In this document: piece after piece, positions 1-7,388 of the stretch
Numbering within the stretch: position 1 is the stretch's first letter
How the letters are laid out: the number at the start of each line of letters is the position of its first letter
Source: Accumulibacter sp.
GTDB taxonomy: Bacteria > Pseudomonadota > Gammaproteobacteria > Burkholderiales > Rhodocyclaceae
Direction of reading: 5' to 3'
Length of the DNA stretch: 13,221 nucleotides
NCBI GenBank assembly: GCA_031264825.1
Contig: JAISDL010000156.1
Coordinates: forward strand, 1 to 13,221
Position numbers and translations under genes: made by a program
Notes under the pieces: generated by a model
The model's input: the letters and a program-made list of their open reading frames with translations, nothing else
Databases searched by the model: none
Told to the model about the DNA's origin: nothing

Positions 1-2
1 TG

Positions 3-21
3 GCTTGCGCTTCGCGCAAGC
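3..21. repeat. GC-rich hairpin with TTC loop
   Basis: Perfect 8-bp stem GCTTGCGC / GCGCAAGC around a TTC triloop. Same loop design as the hairpins at 103-121, 7372-7388, 9508-9524 and 9691-9705, but with a different stem sequence. Confidence 0.6.
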
Positions 22-26
22 GAGGT

Positions 27-53
27 GTTGGGCATCGCTGCGCTCACCCCAAC
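27..53 (-). repeat. GTTGGG...CCCAAC palindromic repeat, inverted copy
   Basis: Stem GTTGGG (27-32) and CCCAAC (48-53). Read on the minus strand it gives ATAGGTTGGGGTGAGCGCAG, a diverged copy of the unit found twice at 6435-6466 and 6504-6535. REP-like intergenic palindrome. Confidence 0.7.
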
Positions 54-102
54 CTATGCACTCTGGGAGTGTGGGCATCTTGCCCGCCTCGTGGATTTTT
101 CT

Positions 103-121
103 CCGGCGGCGAAGCCGCCGG
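103..121 (-). repeat. CCGGCGGC hairpin with GAA/TTC loop, part of composite element
   Basis: Perfect 8-bp stem CCGGCGGC (103-110) / GCCGCCGG (114-121) with loop GAA. It is followed by TAACTGATC and then the heptamer array at 131. The copy at 7372-7428 has the same order and similar flanks (T-rich, hairpin, TAACT, array). Confidence 0.75.
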
Positions 122-128
122 TAACTGA

Positions 129-174
<46 letters not shown>

Positions 175-540
175 ATACCAAATGGTCGGGAAACCGAACA
201 CGGAGGTGTTGGATACTGGAAAAACGCGGAAACGCATTCACGGAGGGCTTCAAAATGGTGACGAGGGAATTCAACGCGTGGGCACCCGGCGCGTATTGCG
301 AGGCGGGGGCGCACGGTCCATTGAAATCGGGGCCGCAGGGAACTTTGGCGCGCCTTTGCGGTCATTCTTCAAAAGAAGGAAGGAGTCGGTTCTCCCGGCT
401 CCGACGATGGAAAACTTTGAAACAGGGGTCTGGCGGGCGGCGTCCTGGATTACAATTCCGTCACCGCGAATACGGCGTTTCGCCTTCGCGGCGCTTTGAT
501 GTTTATCCATCACGCCGACCCGGCGTATGAACGCACGAAC
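175..540. other. Gene-free stretch upstream of aceE
   Basis: No reading frame here has a recognisable product, a ribosome site plus plausible composition, or a clear family feature. Short frames of 91-105 codons exist on both strands, but they are what GC-rich DNA gives by chance. The right part probably contains the operon promoter and leader; the left part borders a repeat element and may hold a decayed gene remnant I cannot identify. Confidence 0.6.
451..456 (+). promoter_or_regulatory. Possible -10 box upstream of aceE
   Basis: TACAAT matches TATAAT at five of six positions and lies about 100 bp before the aceE ATG. No convincing -35 box occurs at 16-18 nt spacing: a TTGAAA at 417-422 is too far away. 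Weak call; it would place the pdh transcript start near 463. Confidence 0.25.
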
Positions 541-546
541 GAGGAG
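541..546 (+). promoter_or_regulatory. Ribosome binding site deciding the aceE start
   Basis: GAGGAG followed by a 7-nt spacer and ATG at 554. It supports 554 over the in-frame ATG at 527, which lacks such a site. Confidence 0.75.
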
Positions 547-553
547 CCTTACC

Positions 554-3262
554 ATGGCGACAGAGACACACCCAACACCGCCCCCGATCGACCCGGATCC
601 GCGCGAGACGCTCGAATGGGGAGAAGCGCTTTCCGGCGTGATCGAGCACGCGGGCAAGGAGCGCGCGCATTTCCTGATCGATACCCTGCTTGCGCGGGCG
701 CGGACGCAGGGGGTCGACATTCCCTGCGGCGCGACGACCGAATACGTCAATACGATTCCCGCCGACGCGCAGCCCCGGTATCCGGGGGATTCGGACATCG
801 AGATTCGCATCCGCAACTATATCCGCTGGAACGCGATGGCGATGGTCGTCCGCGCGAACCGCGAGACGAACGTCGGAGGACACATCGCGTCTTTCGCTTC
901 GTCGGCGGCGCTCTACGACGTCGGTTTCAACTGGTTCTGGCGTTCGCCGACCGCGGAGCACGCCGGCGACCTCGTGTATTTTCAGGGGCACACGATTCCG
1001 GGAATCTACGCGCGCAATTTCCTGATGGACCGCTTCAGCGAGGGGCAGATCAACCATTTTCGGCAGGAAGTCGACGGGAAGGGGCTTTCCTCGTATCCGC
1101 ACCCGTGGCTGATGCCCGAATTCTGGCGCTTTCCGACGGTTTCGATGGGTCTCGGCCCGATCCAGGCGATCTATCAGGCGCGTTTCATGAAGTACATGGA
1201 GAGCCGTGGGCTGATCGACCTCAAGGATCGCAAGGTCTGGGCCTTCGTCGGCGACGGCGAGACCGACGAGGTCGAAACGCTCGGTGCGATCGGGATGGCT
1301 TCGCGCGAGAGGCTCGATAACCTGATCTTCGTCATCAACTGCAATCTGCAACGCCTGGACGGTCCCGTGCGCGGCAACGGGAAGATCATCCAGGAACTCG
1401 AAAGCCAGTTTCGCGGCGCGGGGTGGAACGTCATCAAGCTGATCTGGGGGCGCCATTGGGACGTCCTCTTCGAGCGCGACAAGAAGGGTCTGCTCAGAAA
1501 GCGCATGATGGAATGCGTCGACGGCGAGTACCAGACCTTCAAGGCCAAGAACGGCGCGTACGTGCGCGAATTCTTTTTCAATACGCCGGAACTCAAGGAA
1601 CTCGTCGCCGACTGGACCGACGCCGACGTCTGGCAGCTCAATCGCGGCGGGCACGACATCTTCAAGATTTACGCCGCGTTCAAGGCCGCGGTCGAACACC
1701 GGGGCGAGCCGACGCTGATCCTCGCCAAGACGATCAAGGGCTACGGAATGGGCGGCGCGGGTCAGGGGATGAATATCTCGCACCAGCAGAAAAAACTCGA
1801 TTACGAGGAGATACGGAGTTTCCGCGACCGCTTCAAGCTCCCCGTTCCCGACGACCAGCTCGAACAGCTCCCGCTGCTCCGTTTCGCCGACGATTCGCCC
1901 GAACGCAAATACATGCTCGAACGCCGCGAGGCGCTCGGCGGCTGCTTCAACGTCCGCGCTCGACGCTCGCCCGTCTCGCTCGAAATTCCGCCGCTCGCGG
2001 TCTTCGACGCGTACCTGAAGGGGTCGGGCGAGGGGCACGAGGTTTCGACGACGATGATCTTCGTTCGGCTGCTCAATGTCCTCTTGAAAGAGAAGAAAAT
2101 CGGGCGCCACGTCGTCCCGATCGTCCCCGACGAGTCGCGTACTTTCGGGATGGAGGGGCTTTTCCGCCAGATCGGCATCTGGAATCAGGAGGGACAGAAC
2201 TACGTTCCCGAAGACCACGACCAGCTCATGTTCTACAAGGAGGCGAAGTCGGGGCAGATCCTCCAGGAAGGCATCAACGAGTCCGGCGCGGTCTGCGACT
2301 GGATCGCGGCGGCGACCGCGTATTCGAACCACGGCGTCCAGATGATTCCTTTCTACATCTTTTATTCGATGTTCGGCTTTCAGCGGACGATGGACCTGTG
2401 CTGGGCCGCCGCCGACCAGCGCTCGCGCGGCTTCTTGATCGGCGGGACGGCGGGACGGACGACGCTCAACGGCGAGGGATTGCAGCATCAGGACGGGCAT
2501 TCGCCGATCCTGTCGAGCCTGATTCCCAACTGCGTCAGCTACGACCCGGCGTTTTCCTTCGAGCTTGCCGTCGTCGTCCACGACGGCTTGAAGCGCATGA
2601 TCCGCGACCAGGAGGACGTTTTCTACTACATCACCGTCATGAACGAGAACTACGTGCACCCGGACATGCCGCCGGGTGCCGGCGCCGACGGCGCGGAGAT
2701 CGTCAAGGGGATGTACCTCTTTCGCGCGGGGGGGTCGACCGACGCGAAGAATCCCGCGCCGCGCGTACCACGTGTACAACTCCTGGGTTCCGGGAGCATC
2801 TTCCGCGAAGCCGTTTTCGCCGCCGACCTGCTCAAGGACGATTGGGGCGTCGACGCCGACCTCTGGAGTTGCCCGAGTTTCACCGAGCTTTCGCGCGAGG
2901 GCGCCGAGGTCGAGCGCTGGAACCGCCTCCATCCGCTCGACGCGCCGCGTGTCTCGCACGTCGAAAAATGTCTTTCCGGCGTCGCCGGCCCGGTCGTCGC
3001 CGCGACCGATTACGTCCGGCTCTACGCCGAACAGATTCGCCCCTTCGTCCCGCGCCGCTACGTCACGCTCGGCGCCGACGGTTTCGGGCGTTCCGACACG
3101 CGCGGAAATCTTCGCCGTTTCTTCGAGATCGACCGCTTCTGGATCGCGTTTGCGGCGTTGAAAGCGCTCGCCGACGACGGCGCGGTCGAGCGGAAAACCG
3201 TCGCCGACGCGATGGTGAAGTACGGCATCGACGCGGACAAACCTTACCCGGCCAAGAACTAG
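554..3262 (+). CDS. aceE: Pyruvate dehydrogenase E1 component, homodimeric type
   Basis: Thiamine-diphosphate-dependent E1 of the cytoplasmic pyruvate dehydrogenase complex. It decarboxylates pyruvate and passes the acetyl group to the lipoyl arm of E2. The 902-residue product is close to the ~887 aa of E. coli AceE and is recognisable along its whole length. The ThDP/Mg motif runs from GDGETDE (G233-E236) to the INCN segment (N262, N264). H410 lies in GMNISHQ, matching the E. coli His407 region, and E576 lies in EGINESGA, the position of the catalytic glutamate that activates ThDP. The long C-terminal part with GRTTLNGEGLQHQDGHS and DGFGRSD is also present. I chose the ATG at 554 because GAGGAG ends 7 nt upstream and the following residues resemble the family start. 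An in-frame ATG at 527 would add nine unsupported residues. First gene of the aceE-aceF-lpdA operon, 10 nt before aceF. Identification is secure. Confidence 0.97.
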   Translation: MATETHPTPPPIDPDPRETLEWGEALSGVIEHAGKERAHFLIDTLLARARTQGVDIPCGATTEYVNTIPADAQPRYPGDSDIEIRIRNYIRWNAMAMVVRANRETNVGGHIASFASSAALYDVGFNWFWRSPTAEHAGDLVYFQGHTIPGIYARNFLMDRFSEGQINHFRQEVDGKGLSSYPHPWLMPEFWRFPTVSMGLGPIQAIYQARFMKYMESRGLIDLKDRKVWAFVGDGETDEVETLGAIGMASRERLDNLIFVINCNLQRLDGPVRGNGKIIQELESQFRGAGWNVIKLIWGRHWDVLFERDKKGLLRKRMMECVDGEYQTFKAKNGAYVREFFFNTPELKELVADWTDADVWQLNRGGHDIFKIYAAFKAAVEHRGEPTLILAKTIKGYGMGGAGQGMNISHQQKKLDYEEIRSFRDRFKLPVPDDQLEQLPLLRFADDSPERKYMLERREALGGCFNVRARRSPVSLEIPPLAVFDAYLKGSGEGHEVSTTMIFVRLLNVLLKEKKIGRHVVPIVPDESRTFGMEGLFRQIGIWNQEGQNYVPEDHDQLMFYKEAKSGQILQEGINESGAVCDWIAAATAYSNHGVQMIPFYIFYSMFGFQRTMDLCWAAADQRSRGFLIGGTAGRTTLNGEGLQHQDGHSPILSSLIPNCVSYDPAFSFELAVVVHDGLKRMIRDQEDVFYYITVMNENYVHPDMPPGAGADGAEIVKGMYLFRAGGSTDAKNPAPRVPRVQLLGSGSIFREAVFAADLLKDDWGVDADLWSCPSFTELSREGAEVERWNRLHPLDAPRVSHVEKCLSGVAGPVVAATDYVRLYAEQIRPFVPRRYVTLGADGFGRSDTRGNLRRFFEIDRFWIAFAALKALADDGAVERKTVADAMVKYGIDADKPYPAKN

Positions 3263-3272
3263 GAGGGCCTTC

Positions 3273-4616
3273 ATGAGCCAACGCACCGAAATCAGGGTCC
3301 CGGACATCGGGAGCTTTACCGACGTTCCTGTCATCGAAATTTCCGTCAAGCCGGGCGATTCCGTTGGGGTCGAGGACGCGCTGATCACGCTCGAATCGGA
3401 CAAGGCGACGATGGACGTCCCTTCGCCGCTCGCCGGCAGAGTCGTCGAGCTTTGCGTCGCCGTCGGCGACAAGGTCTCCGAAGGAAGCCTCATCGCGCTG
3501 ATCGAGTCCGCCGCGTCGGGAGAAAGCCCCGCGCCCGCTGAAAAAGCCGCCGCGCCTGAAACGCCGCGTGCTTCACCCCCGCCTCCGCCCCCGCCTCCGG
3601 CGAAAGCGGCGCCGCCGTCCCCGATGCAGCAGTCCGCGCTGCCGTTCGAGGCGCCTCCGCCCCCGGTGAAAGACGCGACGACGACGGCTTACGCGAGTCC
3701 GTCGGTTCGGCAATTCGCGCGCGAACTCGGCGTCTCTCTCGCGCAGGTGACGCCGAGCGGGTCGAAGGGGCGTGTCCTCAAGGAAGACGTCGTCGAGAGC
3801 GTCCGCCGCGCGATGCGCGTCGAACCGGCGGCGTCGAACGCGCCCGCGCCGAACGCATCCGCGCCGCTCACGGGCCTCGACCTGCCGCCGTGGCCTCAGG
3901 TCGATTTTTCGAAGTTCGGACCCGTCGAGCTTCGGCCGCTTTCGCGTATCGGGAAGATTTCCGCCAGGAACCTCGCGCGCAACTGGGTGATGATCCCGAC
4001 GGTCACTTACTGCGAAGAAGCCGACGTCACCGAACTCGAAGCCTTCCGCCGGACGCTGAACGACGAGGGCGAGGGCGTTTCCGGCGTGGCGGCGAAAATC
4101 ACGCTGCTCGCGTTCATCGTCAAGGCCTGCGAAGCCGCGCTCAGGAAGTTCCCCGAATTCAACGCTTCGCTCGACGGTGAAAACCTCGTGCTGAAAAAAT
4201 ACTTCAATATCGCTTTCGCCGCCGATACGCCGCGCGGCCTCGTCGTCCCGGTGATAAAAGACGTCGATAAAAAGACCGTCGGCGAGATCGCCTTCGAGAC
4301 CGCCGCGCTCTCGAAAAAGGCGCGCGCGGGCAAACTGTCGCCCGACGAGATGAGCGGCGCGTGCTTTACGGTGTCGAGCCTGGGCGGGATCGGGACGACG
4401 CACTTTTCGCCGATCGTCAACGCGCCCGAGGTCGCGATTCTCGGCGTCGGCAGGACGCTCACGAAACCCGTCTGGAACGGACGCGAATTCGCCCCGCGTC
4501 TCGTCCTGGCGCTCTCGCTTTCGGCGGATCACCGCGTCATCGACGGCGCGCTCGGCGCGCGCTTCTGCGTCTTTCTCGCGCGGCTGTTGTCCGACATGCG
4601 CCGCGCGCTCGTCTGA
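3273..4616 (+). CDS. aceF: Pyruvate dehydrogenase E2, dihydrolipoamide acetyltransferase
   Basis: Core acetyltransferase of the pyruvate dehydrogenase complex; moves the acetyl group from lipoate to CoA. Domain order in 447 residues: one lipoyl domain (about 4-78; lipoylated lysine K44 in ESDKATMD), an Ala/Pro-rich linker with an eight-proline run (about 80-135), a peripheral-subunit-binding domain (about 139-176, SPSVRQFARELGV...GRVLKEDV), a second Ala/Pro linker, and the catalytic domain (about 215-447) ending in the DHRVIDG motif with catalytic H420 and D424. E. coli AceF has three lipoyl domains; this one has one, and a second is carried by the downstream E3. The start at 3273 follows an AGGAGGG ribosome site that overlaps the aceE stop codon, so the two genes are probably translationally linked. 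Belongs to the PDH rather than the 2-oxoglutarate complex because of its aceE partner. Confidence 0.96.
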   Translation: MSQRTEIRVPDIGSFTDVPVIEISVKPGDSVGVEDALITLESDKATMDVPSPLAGRVVELCVAVGDKVSEGSLIALIESAASGESPAPAEKAAAPETPRASPPPPPPPPAKAAPPSPMQQSALPFEAPPPPVKDATTTAYASPSVRQFARELGVSLAQVTPSGSKGRVLKEDVVESVRRAMRVEPAASNAPAPNASAPLTGLDLPPWPQVDFSKFGPVELRPLSRIGKISARNLARNWVMIPTVTYCEEADVTELEAFRRTLNDEGEGVSGVAAKITLLAFIVKACEAALRKFPEFNASLDGENLVLKKYFNIAFAADTPRGLVVPVIKDVDKKTVGEIAFETAALSKKARAGKLSPDEMSGACFTVSSLGGIGTTHFSPIVNAPEVAILGVGRTLTKPVWNGREFAPRLVLALSLSADHRVIDGALGARFCVFLARLLSDMRRALV

Positions 4617-4625
4617 GGAGAAAAT

Positions 4626-6389
4626 ATGAGCCGGATCATCGAAGTCCATGTGCCCGATATGGGAGATTTCAAGGACGTTCCCGTCATCGAAATCTGCGTG
4701 AAGCCGGGGGACGCCGTCAAGGTCGAGGATTCTCTCTTGACGATGGAGTCGGACAAGGCGTCGGTCGACATGCCCAGCCCCGTCGACGGCGTCGTCCGCG
4801 AACTTACGGTCGCGGTCGGCGACAAGGTTTCGCAAGGCTCGCTCGTCGCGCTGATCGAGACCCTGTGCCCTGCTTCCGCCGACGCCGCGGCCCCGGAGGC
4901 GCCGCCGCCGGCACGAACCGCGCCGGCGCTTGCACCGGCGGGCGCGCCGGCTTTTGAAGGCGCGGTCGACGTCGAATGCGAAATGCTCGTCCTGGGCGGG
5001 GGGCCGGGCGGGTATTCGGCGGCTTTCCGCAGCGCCGACCTCGGTCTGAAAACGCTGCTCGTCGAGCGCGACGCGACGCTCGGCGGCGTCTGCCTGAACG
5101 TCGGCTGCATCCCCTCGAAGGCGCTCTTGTACGCGACCGCCGTCGCCGAGGACGCCCTGCGGCTCGCCGATTGCGGCGTCGTCTTCGACTCGCCGAAAAT
5201 CGACCTCGACAAGCTGCGCGCGCACAAGGCCAAAGTCGTCGCCAAACTCACGGGGGGCCTCACCGCGATGGCGAAAGCGAGGAAGGTCGACCTCATGCGC
5301 GCCACCGGCCGTTTTCTCGACGCGCACCACATGGCGCTCGAACCCGACGGCGGCGGCGCGAGGAAAGTCGTCCGCTTTGCGCAGTGCATCGTCGCCGTCG
5401 GAAGCGCGCCGGTGCACCTGCCCTTCCTGCCGGACGATCCGCGCATCGTCGATTCGACCGGCGCGCTCGAACTTCCCTTTGTCCCCGAAAAAATGCTCGT
5501 CATCGGCGGCGGGATCATCGGTCTCGAAATGGCGTCGATCTACTCCGCGCTCGGCGCGCGGATCGACGTCGTCGAAATGCTCGACGCGCTGATGCCCGGT
5601 CCCGACCGGGACGCCGTCAGGATATGGGAGAAGAAAAATTCCGCGCGTTTCGATCGCGTGATGCTGGGGACGAAGACCGTCGCGGTCGAAGCGCGCGACG
5701 ACGGCGTGTACGCGCGCTTCGAGAGCGCAGACGGCGGCGCGCCGATCGAGGCTTCACGTTACGACATGATCCTCCAATCGGTCGGCCGCGTACCCAACGG
5801 CCTGAAAATCGACGCCGAAAAAGCCGGGGTCGCCGTCGACGCGCGCGGTTTCATCGGCTGCGACGCGCAACAGAGGACCAACGTGCCGCACATCTTCGCA
5901 ATCGGCGACGTCGTCGGCCAGCCGATGCTCGCGCACAAGGCCGTCCACGAGGGACACGTCGCGGCGGAAGTCGCCGCCGGATTGAAATCGGCCTTCGACG
6001 CGAAGCTCATCCCCGGCGTCGCCTACACGCACCCCGAAATCGCGTGGGCCGGCGTGACCGAGGACGCGGCGAAAAAAGAGGGCAGAAACGTGAACGTCGC
6101 CAAGTTTCCGCTCGCGGCGTCGGGGCGCGCGATCGCGAGCCGCGCCGACGAGGGTTTCAGCAAGCTCGTCTTCGACGCCGAAACCGAACGCCTGATCGGC
6201 GGTGTACTGATCGGGCACGGCGCGGGCGACATGATCGGAGAGGTCGCGCTCGCGGTCGAAATGGGCTGCGACGCGGTCGATATCGGCCGCACGATCCACC
6301 CGCACCCGACCTTCTGCGAAAGCATCGGCCTCGCGGCGGAATTGGCCCACGGCGTGTGCACCGACCTGCCGCCGGCAAGGAAACGCTGA
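4626..6389 (+). CDS. lpdA: Dihydrolipoyl dehydrogenase (E3) with N-terminal lipoyl domain
   Basis: Flavoprotein E3 that reoxidises dihydrolipoamide with NAD+. At 587 residues it is about 110 longer than the usual ~475 aa because a lipoyl domain is fused at the front (about 4-78; lysine K44 in ESDKASVD), followed by an Ala/Pro linker (about 82-113). The reductase part shows the FAD-binding GGGPGGYSAA (124-133), the redox disulphide C156-LNVG-C161, the NAD-binding GGGIIGLE (294-301), and the C-terminal HPTFCE with the catalytic His-Glu pair H560/E565. This lipoyl-E3 fusion is a known type, for example the ~594 aa p64k protein of Neisseria. The lipoyl domain closely resembles that of the neighbouring E2, with the lysine at the same position. 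A GAGGAG site (4615-4620) precedes the ATG, and the gap to aceF is 9 nt. The stop codon is followed after 3 nt by a heptamer repeat array. Confidence 0.96.
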   Translation: MSRIIEVHVPDMGDFKDVPVIEICVKPGDAVKVEDSLLTMESDKASVDMPSPVDGVVRELTVAVGDKVSQGSLVALIETLCPASADAAAPEAPPPARTAPALAPAGAPAFEGAVDVECEMLVLGGGPGGYSAAFRSADLGLKTLLVERDATLGGVCLNVGCIPSKALLYATAVAEDALRLADCGVVFDSPKIDLDKLRAHKAKVVAKLTGGLTAMAKARKVDLMRATGRFLDAHHMALEPDGGGARKVVRFAQCIVAVGSAPVHLPFLPDDPRIVDSTGALELPFVPEKMLVIGGGIIGLEMASIYSALGARIDVVEMLDALMPGPDRDAVRIWEKKNSARFDRVMLGTKTVAVEARDDGVYARFESADGGAPIEASRYDMILQSVGRVPNGLKIDAEKAGVAVDARGFIGCDAQQRTNVPHIFAIGDVVGQPMLAHKAVHEGHVAAEVAAGLKSAFDAKLIPGVAYTHPEIAWAGVTEDAAKKEGRNVNVAKFPLAASGRAIASRADEGFSKLVFDAETERLIGGVLIGHGAGDMIGEVALAVEMGCDAVDIGRTIHPHPTFCESIGLAAELAHGVCTDLPPARKR

Positions 6390-6392
6390 CAT

Positions 6393-6427
6393 CAGGAGAC
6401 AGGAGACAGGAAACAGGAGACAGAGGA
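6393..6427 (+). repeat. Heptamer array directly after lpdA
   Basis: Units CAGGAGA, CAGGAGA, CAGGAAA, CAGGAGA, CAGAGGA, starting 3 nt after the lpdA stop codon. The last unit merges into the following 69-bp repeat. Confidence 0.85.
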
Positions 6428-6542
6428 CGGCGCGTATAGGTTGGGCTGAGCGAAGCGATGCCCAACGTTCCGCTTTCGCCTGAATGACGGAGAGGACGGC
6501 GCATATAGGTTGGGCTGAGCGAAGCGATGCCCAACGTTCCGC
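6422..6542 (+). repeat. Two tandem copies of a 69-bp-spaced palindromic unit
   Basis: The block starting AGAGGACGGCGC at 6422 recurs at 6491, about 52 bp long with one mismatch (G6434/A6503). Each copy holds a hairpin with 7-bp arms GTTGGGC / GCCCAAC (6440-6466 and 6509-6535). REP-like; may also act as a transcription end for the pdh operon, although no T-run follows. Confidence 0.85.
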
Positions 6543-6551
6543 ATGCGCATG

Positions 6552-6579
6552 TCAGGAATCAGGGATCAGGGATCAGATG
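6552..6579 (+). repeat. TCAGGGA heptamer array
   Basis: Units TCAGGAA, TCAGGGA, TCAGGGA, TCAGATG, a variant of the CAGGAGA array, followed by AAAACCGAT. CAGATGAAAACCGAT (6574-6588) recurs exactly at 7335-7349. Confidence 0.75.
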
Positions 6580-6594
6580 AAAACCGATTTCAAC

Positions 6595-6621
6595 CGCGAA
6601 AGGCGCGAAAGACGCGAAAGT
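6595..6621 (+). repeat. Three CGCGAAAGN nonamers
   Basis: CGCGAAAGG, CGCGAAAGA and CGCGAAAGT in tandem. Part of the repeat block between lpdA and the CAP gene; no coding role seen. Confidence 0.7.
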
Positions 6622-6629
6622 CTTTGTAG

Positions 6630-6649
6630 GGGCACGGCGTGCCGTGCCC
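6630..6649. repeat. GGGCACGGC palindrome
   Basis: Perfect 9-bp arms GGGCACGGC (6630-6638) and GCCGTGCCC (6641-6649) separated by GT, preceded by GTAG. A REP-like intergenic hairpin distinct from the others nearby. Confidence 0.75.
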
Positions 6650-6658
6650 TATCGGCGG

Positions 6659-6723
6659 TATAGGTTGGGCTGAACGGAGGGAGAGCCACAACGTTCCGCT
6701 TTCGTATGAATAACGGAGAGGAC
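6659..6723 (+). repeat. Decayed third copy of the 69-bp unit
   Basis: Starts TATAGGTTGGGCTGA like the copies at 6435 and 6504 and ends with AACGTTCCGCTTTCG and a TGAATAACGGAGAGGAC tail. The middle is changed, so the right arm (gagccacaac) no longer pairs well with GTTGGGC. Confidence 0.7.
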
Positions 6724-6784
6724 AGAAGACTGAGCGGTTTTCGGCCTTTGTAATCAGGTATCTGTATTTTTTCAACACGGGCAA

Positions 6785-6789
6785 AGGGA
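6785..6789 (+). promoter_or_regulatory. Ribosome binding site of the CAP gene
   Basis: AGGGA, 6 nt before ATG 6796 but touching ATG 6790, so it favours the second ATG. Confidence 0.5.
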
Positions 6790-6795
6790 ATGAAC

Positions 6796-7302
6796 ATGAG
6801 CGAATCGACTCTTCGAACACGTGGAACGATGGGGTTTTCGGCGAAAGCGGCGGCGTGGCTCTTCGTCTGGATGATCGGAAGCGCGCCATTCGCCTGCGCT
6901 GCCGAGGAGGTTTCGACGGCCGCGTACGCAAAACAGATCGCGGAACTCGTCAACCGCGAGCGGACGAGCCATCGCCGCGAAGAACTGCGGCTCGACGCGG
7001 CGCTGTGCGAGGCGGCGCAGGCCCGAGCCGCCGAGATCGCGGTGAAATATTCGCATACGCGCCCCGACGACAGGGAGTTCCAGACGGCGCTCGACGACGA
7101 GGACATCTCCTACCGGATCGCGGAAGAAAACATCGGGCGCAGCAGCAGCCAGACGAAGCCCGAAGCGATCATGAAGGTCTGGATGGACGGGAAGGCGCAG
7201 CGCGACAATATCCTGAGGCCGCAATTCCTGCGACTCGGCGTCGGCGTCGTTGCGGGAAGCCGGGGCGAACTCTACTGGGTTCAGTTGTTCACGGGGCCGT
7301 GA
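6796..7302 (+). CDS. Secreted CAP (SCP/PR1, YkwD-like) domain protein
   Basis: A 168-residue protein with an N-terminal Sec signal: basic residues R7, R9 and K17, a hydrophobic stretch about 18-34 and a likely cleavage near ACA/AEE (about 35-37). The rest is one CAP domain. It begins AYAKQIAELVNRER, has KYSH with H87, then AEENIG with E110/E111 (the usual His/Glu pocket of the fold), and ends GELYWVQLFTGP. The family is extracytoplasmic and often of unknown function; lipid binding, wall binding and protease-like roles are proposed for members. The ATG at 6796 is preferred over the in-frame ATG at 6790, because AGGGA (6785-6789) lies 6 nt before the former and abuts the latter. A third possible start at 6829 would still give a good signal peptide. 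Convergent with hemG. A heptamer array starts 4 nt after the stop. No partner gene suggests a specific role. Confidence 0.85.
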   Translation: MSESTLRTRGTMGFSAKAAAWLFVWMIGSAPFACAAEEVSTAAYAKQIAELVNRERTSHRREELRLDAALCEAAQARAAEIAVKYSHTRPDDREFQTALDDEDISYRIAEENIGRSSSQTKPEAIMKVWMDGKAQRDNILRPQFLRLGVGVVAGSRGELYWVQLFTGP

Positions 7303-7306
7303 TGTT

Positions 7307-7340
7307 CAGAGGACAGGGGACGGGAGACGGGAGACAGATG
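7307..7340 (+). repeat. Heptamer array directly after the CAP gene
   Basis: Units CAGAGGA, CAGGGGA, CGGGAGA, CGGGAGA, then CAGATG, beginning 4 nt after the CAP stop codon. Continues into AAAACCGAT and GGGGTTTCAA (7351-7360); the latter recurs at 9628-9637. Confidence 0.8.
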
Positions 7341-7371
7341 AAAACCGATCGGGGTTTCAAAGCTTTTTCTT

Positions 7372-7388
7372 CGGCGGTGAAGCCGCCG
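7372..7388 (-). repeat. CGGCGG hairpin with GAA loop, next to the hemG stop
   Basis: Stem CGGCGG (7372-7377) / CCGCCG (7383-7388) with an inner T-G wobble and loop GAA (7379-7381). It touches the hemG stop codon (7389-7391). Flanks match those of the 103-121 copy: a T-rich stretch before and CTAACT after. Confidence 0.75.

Noticed and set aside
182..499. Small gene of 105 codons upstream of aceE
   Set aside because: No plausible ribosome site, no recognisable domain, and the first codons border a repeat. Overlapping frames on both strands are equally open.
1423..3276. Long plus-strand frame of 617 codons overlapping aceE
   Set aside because: Arg-rich frame-shifted shadow of aceE without a ribosome site. 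The 4976-6439 frame over lpdA is the same kind of artefact.
503..3493. A 996-codon open frame on the minus strand opposite aceE
   Set aside because: It lies antisense to a fully conserved aceE, shows an Arg/Asp/Val/His-rich composition with no family motif, and is expected from GC-rich codon use. The same holds for minus-strand frames at 3573-5417 and 10838-13123.
6390..6480. Intrinsic terminator for the pdh operon
   Set aside because: The GTTGGGC/GCCCAAC hairpins are not followed by a T-run, so I only note them as palindromic repeats that might slow or end transcription.
6573..7106. Minus-strand frame of 177 codons over the CAP gene and repeats
   Set aside because: Ser/Arg-rich composition, runs through repeats and antisense to a convincing signal-peptide and CAP-domain gene.
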